This document shows, piece by piece, positions 42,964 through 53,479 of a stretch of 64,000 nt of DNA. The notes beneath the pieces were generated by a model that saw only the letters and a list, made by a program, of their open reading frames with translations, was not told the DNA's origin and ran no database searches. The position numbers and the translations under genes are program-made. The stretch comes from Pochonia chlamydosporia 170 (lineage: Eukaryota > Ascomycota > Sordariomycetes > Hypocreales > Clavicipitaceae), in the NCBI RefSeq assembly GCF_001653235.2, contig NC_035790.1, positions 62,001-126,000 of the forward strand. The letters run 5' to 3'. The number at the start of each line of letters is the position of its first letter. The first letter of the stretch is position 1.

Positions 42964-43795
42964 TCAAATGCCTAACCCATCGTCTGATGACTGAGGCCAC
43001 CCAGATGGATCAGGCTGCTCATGCACCGACGCCACCTCGTGAGGCGAACCAGGCGGGTTGCTATGGGATTCCTTCAATGTCAGCCCTCTGAGCCGTTGAC
43101 ACTCCGCCTGCAAGACTGAATTGGCGTAAATGACTACCGACTCTCGCCGCTCTGCTTCCTGGAGAAGCTGTTCTAGATCTCGGATGCGCTGTTCTTTGCG
43201 CTCGCGGTAGGCTCTCTGCGAGACTCTGTTTTGAGCTCGCCGCCGCTGCAGAGATAACGGTATACAGTTAGCGACAATTACTGAAACTCAAGCCGGTAGT
43301 TGAAAGGCCATTTTACTTCGTTATTCATTTGCTTCCAATATCACTCTTCCACATACAGTATTCACTTACAGATGAGACGCTTGGCGGAGCGTTACGGTAC
43401 CGATTCTCTCGCCGTCGACAGGTCGGAGTGAGCTCATCGGATGACTGGTCTTCTGCATGGGGCGCAAACCATGGGTCACTGCCGACGCTGCCAATAGGGC
43501 TTCTGTATGCATAAAGGATCCCATTGTAGTTACTAAATGCCAGTTCGGTGTCCTGTAAATATGCCGATTGACTTTAGCCGCAGTGGAAGTATGTATAAAT
43601 GAATTCGATGCTTACCAGAACGCTGAACTGATCTAGATTGAATGAATCGCCATCCGCTATTGTTTTTTGGCCCTTACTGGAATCACAAAAGTTCAAAAAC
43701 TCGTTAGTGATGGATGTTGATTGCAGATAGTTCTGTTGAATTAGCCATCCACGTTGAGGATAGGAACTGCAGAAATCGTCGCTAGACTTGTCCAT
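42964..43795 (-). CDS. bZIP transcription factor (three exons, 214 aa)
   Basis: Nuclear DNA-binding protein. My model is 43795-43616, 43552-43370 and 43245-42964 on the minus strand, 645 nt in total (215 codons). Introns are 63 nt (GTAAGC...TTTACAG) and 124 nt (GTAAGT...TCTGCAG). The basic region RRRAQNRVSQRAYRERK (residues 122-138) has the N-x2-S-Q-R-A-Y-R signature of fungal AP-1-like bZIPs. The leucine zipper RIRDLEQLLQEAE continues to about residue 170. The N-terminal half is acidic and unstructured (SSDELTP). The start MDKSSDDF at 43795 is the only in-frame ATG before the first intron. No lesions. The neighbouring LaeA-like methyltransferase suggests a regulatory pair or remains of a metabolite locus, but no biosynthetic backbone gene is present. 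Confidence 0.9.
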
Positions 43796-45186
43796 AGGGA
43801 CTCGGTATCGCTGGGTGAGGCTAAAAAACGTCGCGGGCTACACACACTGAATTCAAGGCTACAACTTGAAATCTGCCTACATTTATACTTTAAGAAGTCC
43901 CAACATATACTTGAGGTTCGTCCTGTTGCACTACTTCCCGCCTCCCAACCATGGTCTCAAATCTAAGTTATGCTGGTCTCGGGGCAATGTGATCCAGCTG
44001 ATTATGTTAGTGGGGCATATGCGCTCTACAAGCTGACGTCATGGCGTGACCAATTCGGTAATTTTAGCCGCCCCCGTGCGTATCATCCACTACCGATCCT
44101 GGCATGTTACGCCTAGCGGACTGTAGAGCCACGAGACTTGTACAAGGATTTGCGGAGACACCCCTGCTCACGACTGTTCCATCCTTGTAACGACCAAACC
44201 AAAAGTCTCGGATGTGTGCTCGGCACGTGTCTTCATGCAGGCACCCTGATGAGTTGGCTAATCATCCCTGCCAACCTTCACCATGATACTGTGTGCTTAC
44301 TGACATTCCTTATGAAGGCATGAAATAGATGGCATGGCTACGGAACTAACCCGAACGCCACGGACTTCCGGAAATGATTACAAACCTGAGTATGCTGGCA
44401 ATGGAGTACGTACTACATGTCTATTGTCCTCATAGAGTCAGACAAAAGCATGCGGCAATAGAACAGCAGTCTTAGCGCGGCCGAAAGGGTCCGTCAACTG
44501 GTTGGTGTAGAAACTTACCCAATCCAGAGGTTGGCAGAACGAGATACCTATAGTAGTCCGTTTAGTCATCGCCCAGCCTTTTAGGTCTTTAGCCCGTTAA
44601 GTATGGTTGCCTACTGGACGACGCTTCTGGCATCGGAAGCCGAACAGAGCGGTGCGGACACATTCTGCGCTTCTTGGAAACATTTCGGACATATAGAATG
44701 TTGGTGGCCGTATTATAATGTGACTTTGTTAGCGTATAGTGTTGTCACAATGAAACGCATGTAGCAATCCAACAATACTTTGTAGAGGGAGCAATACTTC
44801 GCCCACGACGTAATGAGGCCCCAAATCCCAGGTAAGGCGGAGCTTACTGCTGCTTTCAGCACATTAGGCAACGTTGCAGACCACGTAGCGTTTCCGGGTC
44901 CAAACCTCTAAGCGGAACAACGCAACCTTAATGCCTCTTGAATGTAGAGGTCGACTGGTCTGATCCTCTGTTTGTTCACCTATTGAGTCTTGTGAGGGCT
45001 GGCATCGCTTGGCGATAGATGTTTTGCTGCGCAATGATGTTGCCACACCAGTTGCAAGCTGGAACATAAATTAAGATGGATTTTCAACCTGTTGCGCAGT
45101 GCAATGCGGTCAGACTTGCGTATTGTGATAGATATCACGCGCTAAAGTGATATTCATACTGTGCAAAGGGTACAATGTAATTTAGT
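43796..45186. other. Spacer, no gene seen
   Basis: 1.4 kb containing the presumed bZIP promoter; otherwise nothing recognised. Confidence 0.55.
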
Positions 45187-45250
45187 AAGGGAATTGCTAG
45201 ACGGGCATGACACTTTGGCTACACGGGCATGAGTCTTACACGGGCATGAC
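45187..45250 (-). repeat. Inverted repeat, partner of 39808-39868; likely MULE-3 right end
   Basis: AAGGGAATTGCTAGACGGGC and further ACACGGGCATGA units. It lies about 265 bp past the MULE-3 stop, close to the 310-335 bp stop-to-TIR distances of MULE-2 and MULE-4, so it is probably the terminal repeat of that element. Confidence 0.7.
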
Positions 45251-45514
45251 TTATACCAGCTCCGATTGGCCGTGCACTCTCTAGACCCCACAGGTACTTC
45301 CCAGCAAAGGCGGTGTAACCAGCTTCACTAACAGCTCCACCACCGCTTTGATTACAATCGATCGCGGCGCAATTGGTCTCCCACAATCTGTAATACTCGC
45401 CTTTCAGAACATCACATGTGTACTGCTAACCAGTAACTGTTAAACAATTTGTGCAAAAGAGTGATATTACTACGAGATAAGTAGATAATTCTGATGCGTT
45501 TGATCCTAGTTAGA

Positions 45515-46510
45515 TTATTGCCTCACAACAATGCACCCCGCATCTTCTGCATCACCCTTGGCCAGTTCCCATCGACTTCTTGACCTGCGAATATTTCGTT
45601 GTGTCCTCCGACCACTGTAGCGCACGCCTGTTGTCTTCCCAGTCCTAAGACCGGCGGGAAGTCTACTCGGCCGTTCCTGGGTTGGGGTGCCAATTTGGCT
45701 ATTAGTCTGTATGATGGTTTCTCGAGTTGCTTTTTGCGCTTTCTTGGCAAGGTTTGATTTATTGAGGCTTCCAGGTGGCCGGCCTCGTCTTCTTCCGCTT
45801 GATTGGCTAGCAGATTTGCTACTTGATGTAATAGTTAGGCTTATTGGAACAGCCTGTGCAGTGTTCTTCGGTCTTCCACGTAATTTAGTAGCAATTTTCG
45901 GGTCAAGGATTCGCCGGTATGGATCTTGAGATACTGATTCTCGCAGTCGCCACCGTGGATGAACCTCCCATTTAGTAAAACGCGTGTCAGATTCAAGCTT
46001 TGCGTAGACTTTATGATAGCAAGGTATGCCAAGCTCAATAGAAACTGTACAGTCGTCGTCGCAAGGCCCAATAGAGTCAGGAAAGGGATTCTTACCCGTC
46101 GGCAAAAACTTGCAGGCAAGACGGTACTGCTTGTTGATCAATCTAAGTCCCTTTGATGATGTAGTTGTTCGTAATTCGCCAAGATAGTCTGCACTTGAAC
46201 CCAGGTACTGGGGAGCAGTGAGAATATCGTCCTGCCCGCAGGCGTCTGTAAACGCACGTTCTTGGTCGTGTATCATATCTTCCATTGCCTCGACGAGTCG
46301 GTATAGGTGGCTCATGCCGTTCAAGAGGTAGCTCTTGACATTATTGTTGCTTGCTTCTGTGCCGGATGTAACTCGGATACCAAAGTTTCGATAGCGACGG
46401 GTAAAGCAGCGAGCCCACTGAGCACTAACGGGTAGATAGGTCAAATAGAGGTATTGTAGAATCGCCCTCATCGTCATTCGAAGGTTGTTAGACCGAAAGA
46501 TTTGGTGCAA
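45515..46510 (-). pseudogene. MULE-3 transposase, C-terminal fragment
   Basis: C-terminal half of a MULE transposase closely related to MULE-2 (shared NFGIRVTSGTEASNNN, SYLLNGMSHLYRLVEA). It has the SWIM finger (CTVSIELGIPCYHK), AT-hook-like LRGRPKN and RRGRPPG, and the tail DAGCIVVRQ. The finger domain and the DDE core are absent. The frame opens at about 46510 in unrelated sequence, 110 bp from the MULE-4 left end. The CCHC knuckle of MULE-1 and MULE-2 is also missing. No internal stops. Truncated and unlikely to act alone. Confidence 0.85.
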
Positions 46511-46621
46511 ACATGATCGAGTGGTCCGAGCTTTTCACCCTACTATAGCAATCCTAAATGAACCTGAGTACAGTTCTTTTTTTTCCCACGCAGATTCCCT
46601 GGTTCGGTTCCTTTTTGTGGC

Positions 46622-49600
46622 GAGCAGTGCTATTCGCACAGATACAAATCTCTATTTGCACAGATATGTGTCTCACTTTTGACTCACCCACCCCGCGCTG
46701 GCCACCATAGCCCAATCCTGTGCGATCAGCCTGCGACAGTCAATTCCAATGCAACCGAATGAGGAAAAGGTAAACAGCTAAATCGAGGATCGTCAATCTC
46801 TCTCTACGCATAAATAGAAGCCGTTAACCCTACCACACAATCGTGACGTCCGCTGATACATCATTTCACCACGCCTGTCAAGATGGACATATGCCGCCTT
46901 CTCAACGCACTAAGTCCCTCGCCAGGCCGGACCACTACGGCCACCGCTGCTGCTGACGCCAATGACCCAACAGACGATGACTACACTGGGGCTACGATCC
47001 CACCACTACCACCATCGCCACTCTTTGACACGTACGATGACCTGTTTGCCTTCCTCCGCAACTTCCATCTTTCTAATGGCTCCGCAATAGTGAAAGCCTC
47101 CAGCTCCTCAAGGCGAGATATCGGGGGCATCATCCAGCCAAGCTACATCGTCTTTAAGTGCGACCGCGGCCCACGACGGATGTCACAAAGCTCGGGACTC
47201 AGGAAGCCGTCATCACAGAAGCTTGATTGTCCCGTCAAAATCACGGCCAAGGCCACCAAATCGTCTACCAAGAAGTGGACGTATACGGTAGTTCATGGCC
47301 AGCATAACCACGGGCAGTCCCTTGATCCATCGGCGCACATTGTCTATCGCCGCCGCACGGTTGCTCAGCAACAAAAGGAGCGAGAGCTAGCCAACGAGAA
47401 TGGCATTAGGGCCCGCGAGATGGTTAGCATTGTTAGAAAAGCCGACAGCCCAGGCTATCACTATTTTCGCACACGAGATATCTACAATGATCGTCAAGCC
47501 ATCAAACGCGAGCGACTTAACGGCCTTACAGCTACCCAAGCCTTCGTCAAGGAGCTTGAGAACGGAGGTATTGGAGTCAAAACCTTACGGGATGAAGAGG
47601 ACCGCGTCTGTGCTGTCTTTTGGACTTACGATTGGTGCCGCACAATGTGGAAGAAGTTTCCGGAGGTGCTCGGTTTGGATAACACGTACAAGACCAACCG
47701 CTTTGGGTTACATCTATTTCAAGTCACAGGTGTGACGGATCAGAAGTCCCTGGCTAACTTCGCATTCGGCCTTATAAACGGCGAAAAGGAGCACCACTTC
47801 CAGTGGTTATGTGACCGACTTGACGAGCTTCGCATCGACATTGGGGCAGACACGCCAGAGGTTATAATCACCGACAAGGAACAGGCTCTCCGCACAGCCC
47901 TCATGAGCACCTTTCCAGGTGCCCAACAGCAGCTATGCGTATATCACATCTTGGCCAACGTCCGAGCTAAAATTAACGCCCGCTGGAAGGACACCGAGGG
48001 CGACAATGACGGCGATGCTAGTGTTGAGTCTGATAATGACGTAAACGCCCTTTCCGTTGACCTAAACGACAAGAATACCGACCAGCTCCAGCCAGAGCTA
48101 GATCTTGATGTCACCGCTAGGGGCAGTGTGCAAGACGAGGCAGAGGAGGGGCTTGCGAACCCCTCTGATGACTACAGCCGTGAGGGGATGTTCAAAGCCT
48201 TCCGAGCTGTGGTCTATGCCGTTGATCACGATACGTTCAAGAACTCGTGGAAGTCCTTTGTCGAAACCTTCGGCAGGCAGCAACGACATATCCTGCGATA
48301 TATCCAACAGGAATATATGCCGTGGCGCAAGCAGTGGGTGAAATGTTACATCGACCGCTATCGAAACTTTGATCAAAGGGTCAATAGCCCTACGGAGACC
48401 GCACATGCAGACGTCAAGTCTCACCTTGTGACTGGCACGGGAGACCTCCTTTACCTCCACCAGGCTCTTGTCACGATGATTGATAACAAGTCCCGGTCCT
48501 ATCATCAAGAGGCTGCGAGACAGATTCAGCGTCAGCGTGATAAGTACCTCAAGCAGGCATGGCTTGGCAAGCTTAACCTCCAGATCACATATCAGGCCAT
48601 TGACCTTATTGCCAAGCAGTATATCGCTTTGCCCTCGCCGCCCTGCCTGATCAGCGCGAGCCCAAACCGCTACGCCCTTGCACGGGCAACTTTGAGCACC
48701 AATACGGCCTGCCATGCAGCCATGGCATTTTTGATTGCCTTATGAACGGCACGCCTCTGAGACGGAGCCAGATTGCTATGCGTTGGTGGCTCGAGAAGCC
48801 GTTGGTACGTCAGCTTGCCTCTGTCATAAGACTTCAGTATTAACAGCCTACTAGAACGCTGAGGATAAGCTACTTGAAATTCGCGACCCGGCTATTGTTA
48901 GAAGCGCACGAGGCAGGCCGCGCCTGAATGCCGACAACAAGAAGCTCAAGGTTCCGCGATACCTTAAGATCGCGGATTACACCAAGACAGGAAGTGATGC
49001 CAACGATGCGGACGATGACGATGCTGAAGCTGAGCCTGTAAGATGGAGTCAAGGCAGGCATTCAGCACGAGGCCGTGGTCTGGGCCGACAGCCTAGTCAG
49101 AATGCGGGCCGAGGAACGCGCCGATTAAACGCGAGCCTTCGCCGTGACTGCTCTCAGTTCGAACTTGATGAGCTACAGTCACATGCGTCTCAATCGTCGC
49201 GAGGAAATAAGCGTCGACGAGTTCGTGGCGGGGCGGTAGGACGAAGTCGTGTGGAAGCATCACAGGCCGAGAGGTCGCCAGCAAACCAGGTCCAAGAGTC
49301 ACGAGAGTCGTCAGCCGAGAGCTGTATTATCATCCCAGGTTTTCGATCGGCTGTAACGACATAATTTTTATGATAACTTACGGTAAAAACCGAGGTTTAA
49401 AGACTGAAATATCGCCACAGAGAGGAGGAGGGGGGGCGGCACTCATGGGTCAGGGACACGAAGCCGACAGGACAATTCGTCGTCGTGATGCTTCACAACC
49501 CAGGCATTCCATAGAAATATGATAATTAAATTGATTTAAGGGTTTCAATGATCTGGTTAACCCGTGTGTTTCGCAGTGTGTCGTCGTACGTGTCACTGTG

Positions 49601-49766
49601 TATGTCGCTTTGCGTGCTGTCGTGATCAAGTTGATGCCACCAGTTTGTAACTTTCCGCCTGCACTGCGCAACATTCCTAATGGTGACCAGGGTGGGTTAG
49701 GTGAGTCAAAAGTGAGACACATATCTGTGCAAATAGAGATTTGTATCTGTGCGAATAGCACTGCTC
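46622..49766 (+). mobile_element. MULE-4, complete element with TSD TTTGTGGC
   Basis: 3145 bp bounded by 67-bp terminal inverted repeats (46622-46688 and 49700-49766, outer ends GAGCAGTGCTATTCG). Target duplication TTTGTGGC at 46614-46621 and 49767-49774 (8 bp, within the 8-11 range of MULEs). The single gene inside is complete but for one frameshift. Recent by appearance. Confidence 0.93.
46883..49364 (+). pseudogene. MULE-4 transposase, one frameshift
   Basis: MULE transposase. N-terminal FAR1/WRKY-GCM1-like finger: VFKCDRG...CPVKITAK...HGQHNH, residues 93-155. MULE core: LGLDNTYKTNRF, VIITDKEQAL, CVYHI. SWIM finger: CTGNFEHQYGLPCSHGI, in the +1 frame. Then intron 48805-48854 (GTACGT...CTACTAG), an AT-hook-like RGRPRLN, a basic R/G-rich tail, and SAESCIIIPGF before the stop at 49364. 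The frame changes once near 48628 (IALPSPP against ALAALPD). A single-base error or mutation there would explain it. TATA-like CATAAATAG lies about 75 bp before ATG 46883. Otherwise intact. Confidence 0.88.
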
Positions 49767-49914
49767 TTTGTGGCAAGGGTACGGTTCAATTAAAGTGGAT
49801 ACATAGCAGACCAATCATTTTACATAACGCGTCTCCTGCCCCAGCAACGCGACACCGCATAAAAGAGTTCTTCTGACCATCTGAGATGTCACTTCAAGCA
49901 CAAACAAGGTCAAT

Positions 49915-52900
49915 ATGGATCCTTTTGTTTATCTTGCAAGATATAGGGTCGTTGTGTGTGAGAAATGTGGATTTGCGTGTGTATCTGACGAGGTACCGAC
50001 CCATCTCCTGTCGAAACACCGGGATCTGCCAATTACGAAGAGGCGAACGATCGCAGAGGCCATTGCGAAACTGCCACACGTCCGCCGGAATCAGACCGAT
50101 CTCGTCGATTTTGAGTTTCCGCCTCCTACCGCAGGTCCAATCCCTCAGTTGTCGCCTCCACAGACAAATGGTCTCAAGTGCCGCAGATGTCCTTATGTTG
50201 TCAGGCACAAAAAGATGATGAAAAAGCATTGCCGAGAATGCCACAAGTGGCAAAACATGCAGGGCCGTGGGCGCCCGCGTCTAGACCGAAAAGATGTGAC
50301 GATAGGTACATCAGGACTAGCTCCTGAGCTGCCATGGAGAGATAATGTACACTGCCAAAGATTCTTCTTGTCGCGAGCTGCAAGTGGCTGGTTTGAGGTT
50401 GAGCGGAAGGCGGCACTTGGCAAATCTAAGCAGGCTCGGGAAGGCTCCACGAAACAGCTCCCAAATCCCAACCAGTTGCCGCCAGAGACACGCGGGCATA
50501 TCCAAGAAGTACTTGAGCGCCATGAGAAATATATGGGTGCTCTGAACCAGCCACGACATTATGCCAAAGCTTTGGGGGAGGAATCGCTTACTGCTACAAG
50601 TCCTTGGCTAGAGCGCACACAATGGCGAACAATATACAAGAACGCCCGACGAGATATTCTACGCGCAATGACGCGGCTACCAGTCAGAGAACATGGCACG
50701 GGGGAATGGAAAGATATGGTCCTGGGACAAGGAGCACACGAGGATGACGATTTTATTATCAGTCCCTGGCAAGATGAACAAAAGCTTGCCTGCATGCTGG
50801 GGGCTATCGACTTGATGATTGACCGCTGCGAAACTACGGTACGACATACTAGCAGAGTCGTGCGCTGTTGGTTACTCACGTCAAAAAGCTGTGTCTACCA
50901 GTCAAAAGCATTTTCTGTCATGACAGAACCAAGCACTAAATACCGGTATCGAACTGCGTGGAAACAGTTTCTGATTTTCGTCATTCGAGGGTTTTTAATG
51001 ACTAGTACGAACAGAGACCTAGTCAAGATCCGCCTCTTCCCTGAACTCATTCATCAGCTCAACTTACTCTGGAAACACAGAGTATGGGAGGGCATGGATA
51101 TGAGAAGAGGAAAATGGCCAAAACTGGTTAACAAACGATATGAAACCGACGATTTTGTGGGACATTGGGAAAGTGACGATTCCGAATTGGCAGCCATGGA
51201 CGAAGTGATGAGTGGGGATGACTCTCAGAATGAGCCAAGTCCTACCAGTATGGAAGATATGGAGGAAGAATTCGAAGAGGGGCTAGAAGATGAGCTAAAC
51301 GATTTCCATGATAACAACTCAGAAGAGGATCTGGAGAACGAATCTGAGGCAGAGGTATATTTAAACGACAGACATCCTGAGAAGAATTCGTGCCAGGAAG
51401 CTGCTGAGCTAGAGGTTTTGGAGCTTTTGTTCAAATTAAGTCTAACACTGAGCACACAGCAATATCTGGATGGCCATCCTGGGTCCACACTGCTTGTTTA
51501 CTTTACTGGCATATTTGGTTTCTCCGCAGATTGTCGACGATTTAAGCTTGCTCGACAATTTAGTCCAGCACTAGCTGGACCAATATATTGCTCACGTCTT
51601 ATTTTTCTCGAGTACGCACTACCTCTTTTTGCATACTCGTATATTGGCATTAGTCAGAGACCTAGCACGCGACAAGTCGAGCATCTACGAAGTGTTTGTG
51701 ACAAGTACACAGTGGTTGGGTCACCATCACCATTGGCCGAGCTCATCAGTCTGCGAAATTTTGGATATGTTATTGCGAGGACGGAGCCACCTGCCTACCT
51801 GCTACGATGGAGCGATGACGGAGAAAACGTCTCACTGGGAGACTTGTTCACATTAAGCATGAGTGCATTTCGTCAATTAATCGACTATTTTATCTCACGA
51901 GCAGAGCAGCTATGCGACGACCTAATGTATAACTGGAGTCCTGGTATACATCTTTCCGATATAAAAGACGATATTAGCAATGCACAGCCAGGCTACTCAT
52001 TTATATCTCACCCGAAAAACAATTTTGAAGACGAATACCGGATTCTTCTAGCTCGCGCATGTACCTGCCGCAGTTCGCAACTTCGACAGCTAGCTGGGCA
52101 TGATCGATGGCGGTGGACTGCTGTGAAAGAATATATCAAGAGCACAAAAGATTTAGAAGAGACATTTGCTGGTGGTCTTCTTACTGCGTGCGGCCAAACA
52201 CCGCGCTTACGAGAGCTCTTTAGTATTGAGTGCGAGAACAGCCCATCAGCGTTACGTAATATTTTGTTCTGGAATGGCAAAATGATGTACGTACTGCGAC
52301 ACCATAAAGCCAAGCGGTCTACAAATCATGAGTTTCATGTCGCCCGGTTTCTTCCCGCAAGGCTAGCCATGGTACTCACGAAGTATCTTGTCTATATCCG
52401 TCGAGTCGCTGGTATTTTGCGCCGAGAGGAGCTTGGATATACAGAGAGAAGACAGGAAATAATGGAAAGATCTCTGCTATTCCAATCAAATAAAAAGGCA
52501 TGGCCGGCTAGTCGAATGACCACCATACTCAAGAATGCTTCAATAAACGTATGTCAGCACAAGATCACTCCCCAAATGTACCGACAAGTGGCTATTGGAA
52601 TTACGGAAAAGCATGTTCGAGAGGTACATACGCCGTTTAATCGTTATGATGATTGTAGCAGTAATGCTGATCTAAATATGGTATTTGCGTGGCAAAGTGG
52701 GCATCGGCCTGAACAGCGGGGTATCACATATGGATTAGATGGCGCATTTCCACATCAGCTTCAGCCATCATTACTACGCGCGTATGAATGGGCTTCGACT
52801 CGTTGGCACGAGTTTATACACCAAGCGAGCAGCATCGACACTCCGACAATTGGTCCATTATTGACTCTAGATAAGCCAGCAAGCAGAGCAGCAAAGTTAT

Positions 52901-53427
52901 TTTTGGATACAAGCCGAAATAAACTTCAAGACCAAGGAGTTAAAACACAGATGGGCCAAATTATTCCAGCTAGCGAAGATACAAATCCAAATTCAATGCA
53001 ACCACCCACGGCTGAGCTTGGGCCTTCGATATGTCTAGATCGTGTTGCTTGTGTTCTGTCCAAGCACATGGTTTTAATCTGCCTATTTTGCAAAGCAGCG
53101 GTTCGCCCAGGCGATGGCATTTACTCTCATTTCAACAAAAGGCATGGGCTCAAAGGAAATCAGCTGGCAGCAGTAAAGCAGCTATGTTGTGGATGGTCGC
53201 TTCAAGACCCCATGCATATGGCTCCGCTAGATGATGGCAGTGCAACTATTCCAGAATTATTAGTGCAGGCAGGTTATCGATGTAAAATATGTATTTATAT
53301 GACAATAAGCCGGAAAAACATTGTTTCACACGTTCGCCAGAAGCACCAAGAAGCCAAAGCATGGTTGGAGGTAGATTTGCAAACATGGATGAGAAGAAGT
53401 TATGGAGGATACTGGTGTGTTAAATGA
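49915..53427 (+). CDS. Large OrsD-type zinc-finger protein with recombinase-like region (1170 aa)
   Basis: Single exon. The N-terminus VVVCEKCGFACVSDEVPTHL and then LKCRRCPYVV...HCRECH form an OrsD-type (PF12013-like) paired finger. A second such pair is at the C-terminus: LICLFCKAAVRPGDGIYSHF and RCKICIYMTISRKNIVSH. Between lie an acidic block (residues 430-490) and, at about 765-985, a region resembling the part preceding RecQ in fungal telomere-linked helicases. Its pieces are WNGKMMYVLRHHKAK, RFLPARLAMVLTKYL, ITPQMYRQVAIGI and AWQSGHRPEQRGITYG. The spaced K, R, H and Y resemble a tyrosine-recombinase core, which is my inference. No helicase follows. TATA-like ATAAAAG is about 55 bp upstream of the ATG. 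Function unknown; intact. Confidence 0.75.
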   Translation: MDPFVYLARYRVVVCEKCGFACVSDEVPTHLLSKHRDLPITKRRTIAEAIAKLPHVRRNQTDLVDFEFPPPTAGPIPQLSPPQTNGLKCRRCPYVVRHKKMMKKHCRECHKWQNMQGRGRPRLDRKDVTIGTSGLAPELPWRDNVHCQRFFLSRAASGWFEVERKAALGKSKQAREGSTKQLPNPNQLPPETRGHIQEVLERHEKYMGALNQPRHYAKALGEESLTATSPWLERTQWRTIYKNARRDILRAMTRLPVREHGTGEWKDMVLGQGAHEDDDFIISPWQDEQKLACMLGAIDLMIDRCETTVRHTSRVVRCWLLTSKSCVYQSKAFSVMTEPSTKYRYRTAWKQFLIFVIRGFLMTSTNRDLVKIRLFPELIHQLNLLWKHRVWEGMDMRRGKWPKLVNKRYETDDFVGHWESDDSELAAMDEVMSGDDSQNEPSPTSMEDMEEEFEEGLEDELNDFHDNNSEEDLENESEAEVYLNDRHPEKNSCQEAAELEVLELLFKLSLTLSTQQYLDGHPGSTLLVYFTGIFGFSADCRRFKLARQFSPALAGPIYCSRLIFLEYALPLFAYSYIGISQRPSTRQVEHLRSVCDKYTVVGSPSPLAELISLRNFGYVIARTEPPAYLLRWSDDGENVSLGDLFTLSMSAFRQLIDYFISRAEQLCDDLMYNWSPGIHLSDIKDDISNAQPGYSFISHPKNNFEDEYRILLARACTCRSSQLRQLAGHDRWRWTAVKEYIKSTKDLEETFAGGLLTACGQTPRLRELFSIECENSPSALRNILFWNGKMMYVLRHHKAKRSTNHEFHVARFLPARLAMVLTKYLVYIRRVAGILRREELGYTERRQEIMERSLLFQSNKKAWPASRMTTILKNASINVCQHKITPQMYRQVAIGITEKHVREVHTPFNRYDDCSSNADLNMVFAWQSGHRPEQRGITYGLDGAFPHQLQPSLLRAYEWASTRWHEFIHQASSIDTPTIGPLLTLDKPASRAAKLFLDTSRNKLQDQGVKTQMGQIIPASEDTNPNSMQPPTAELGPSICLDRVACVLSKHMVLICLFCKAAVRPGDGIYSHFNKRHGLKGNQLAAVKQLCCGWSLQDPMHMAPLDDGSATIPELLVQAGYRCKICIYMTISRKNIVSHVRQKHQEAKAWLEVDLQTWMRRSYGGYWCVK

Positions 53428-53479
53428 TGTACTATTAGTTACGGTTGGGTAGTTATTAATTTGATTCCGAACCTCAGTC

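Noticed and set aside
49915..53427. Starship captain (DUF3435) recombinase
   Set aside because: The recombinase-like region is flanked by OrsD fingers and matches the pre-helicase part of TLH-type proteins instead. I see no DUF3435-like start or Starship cargo layout.
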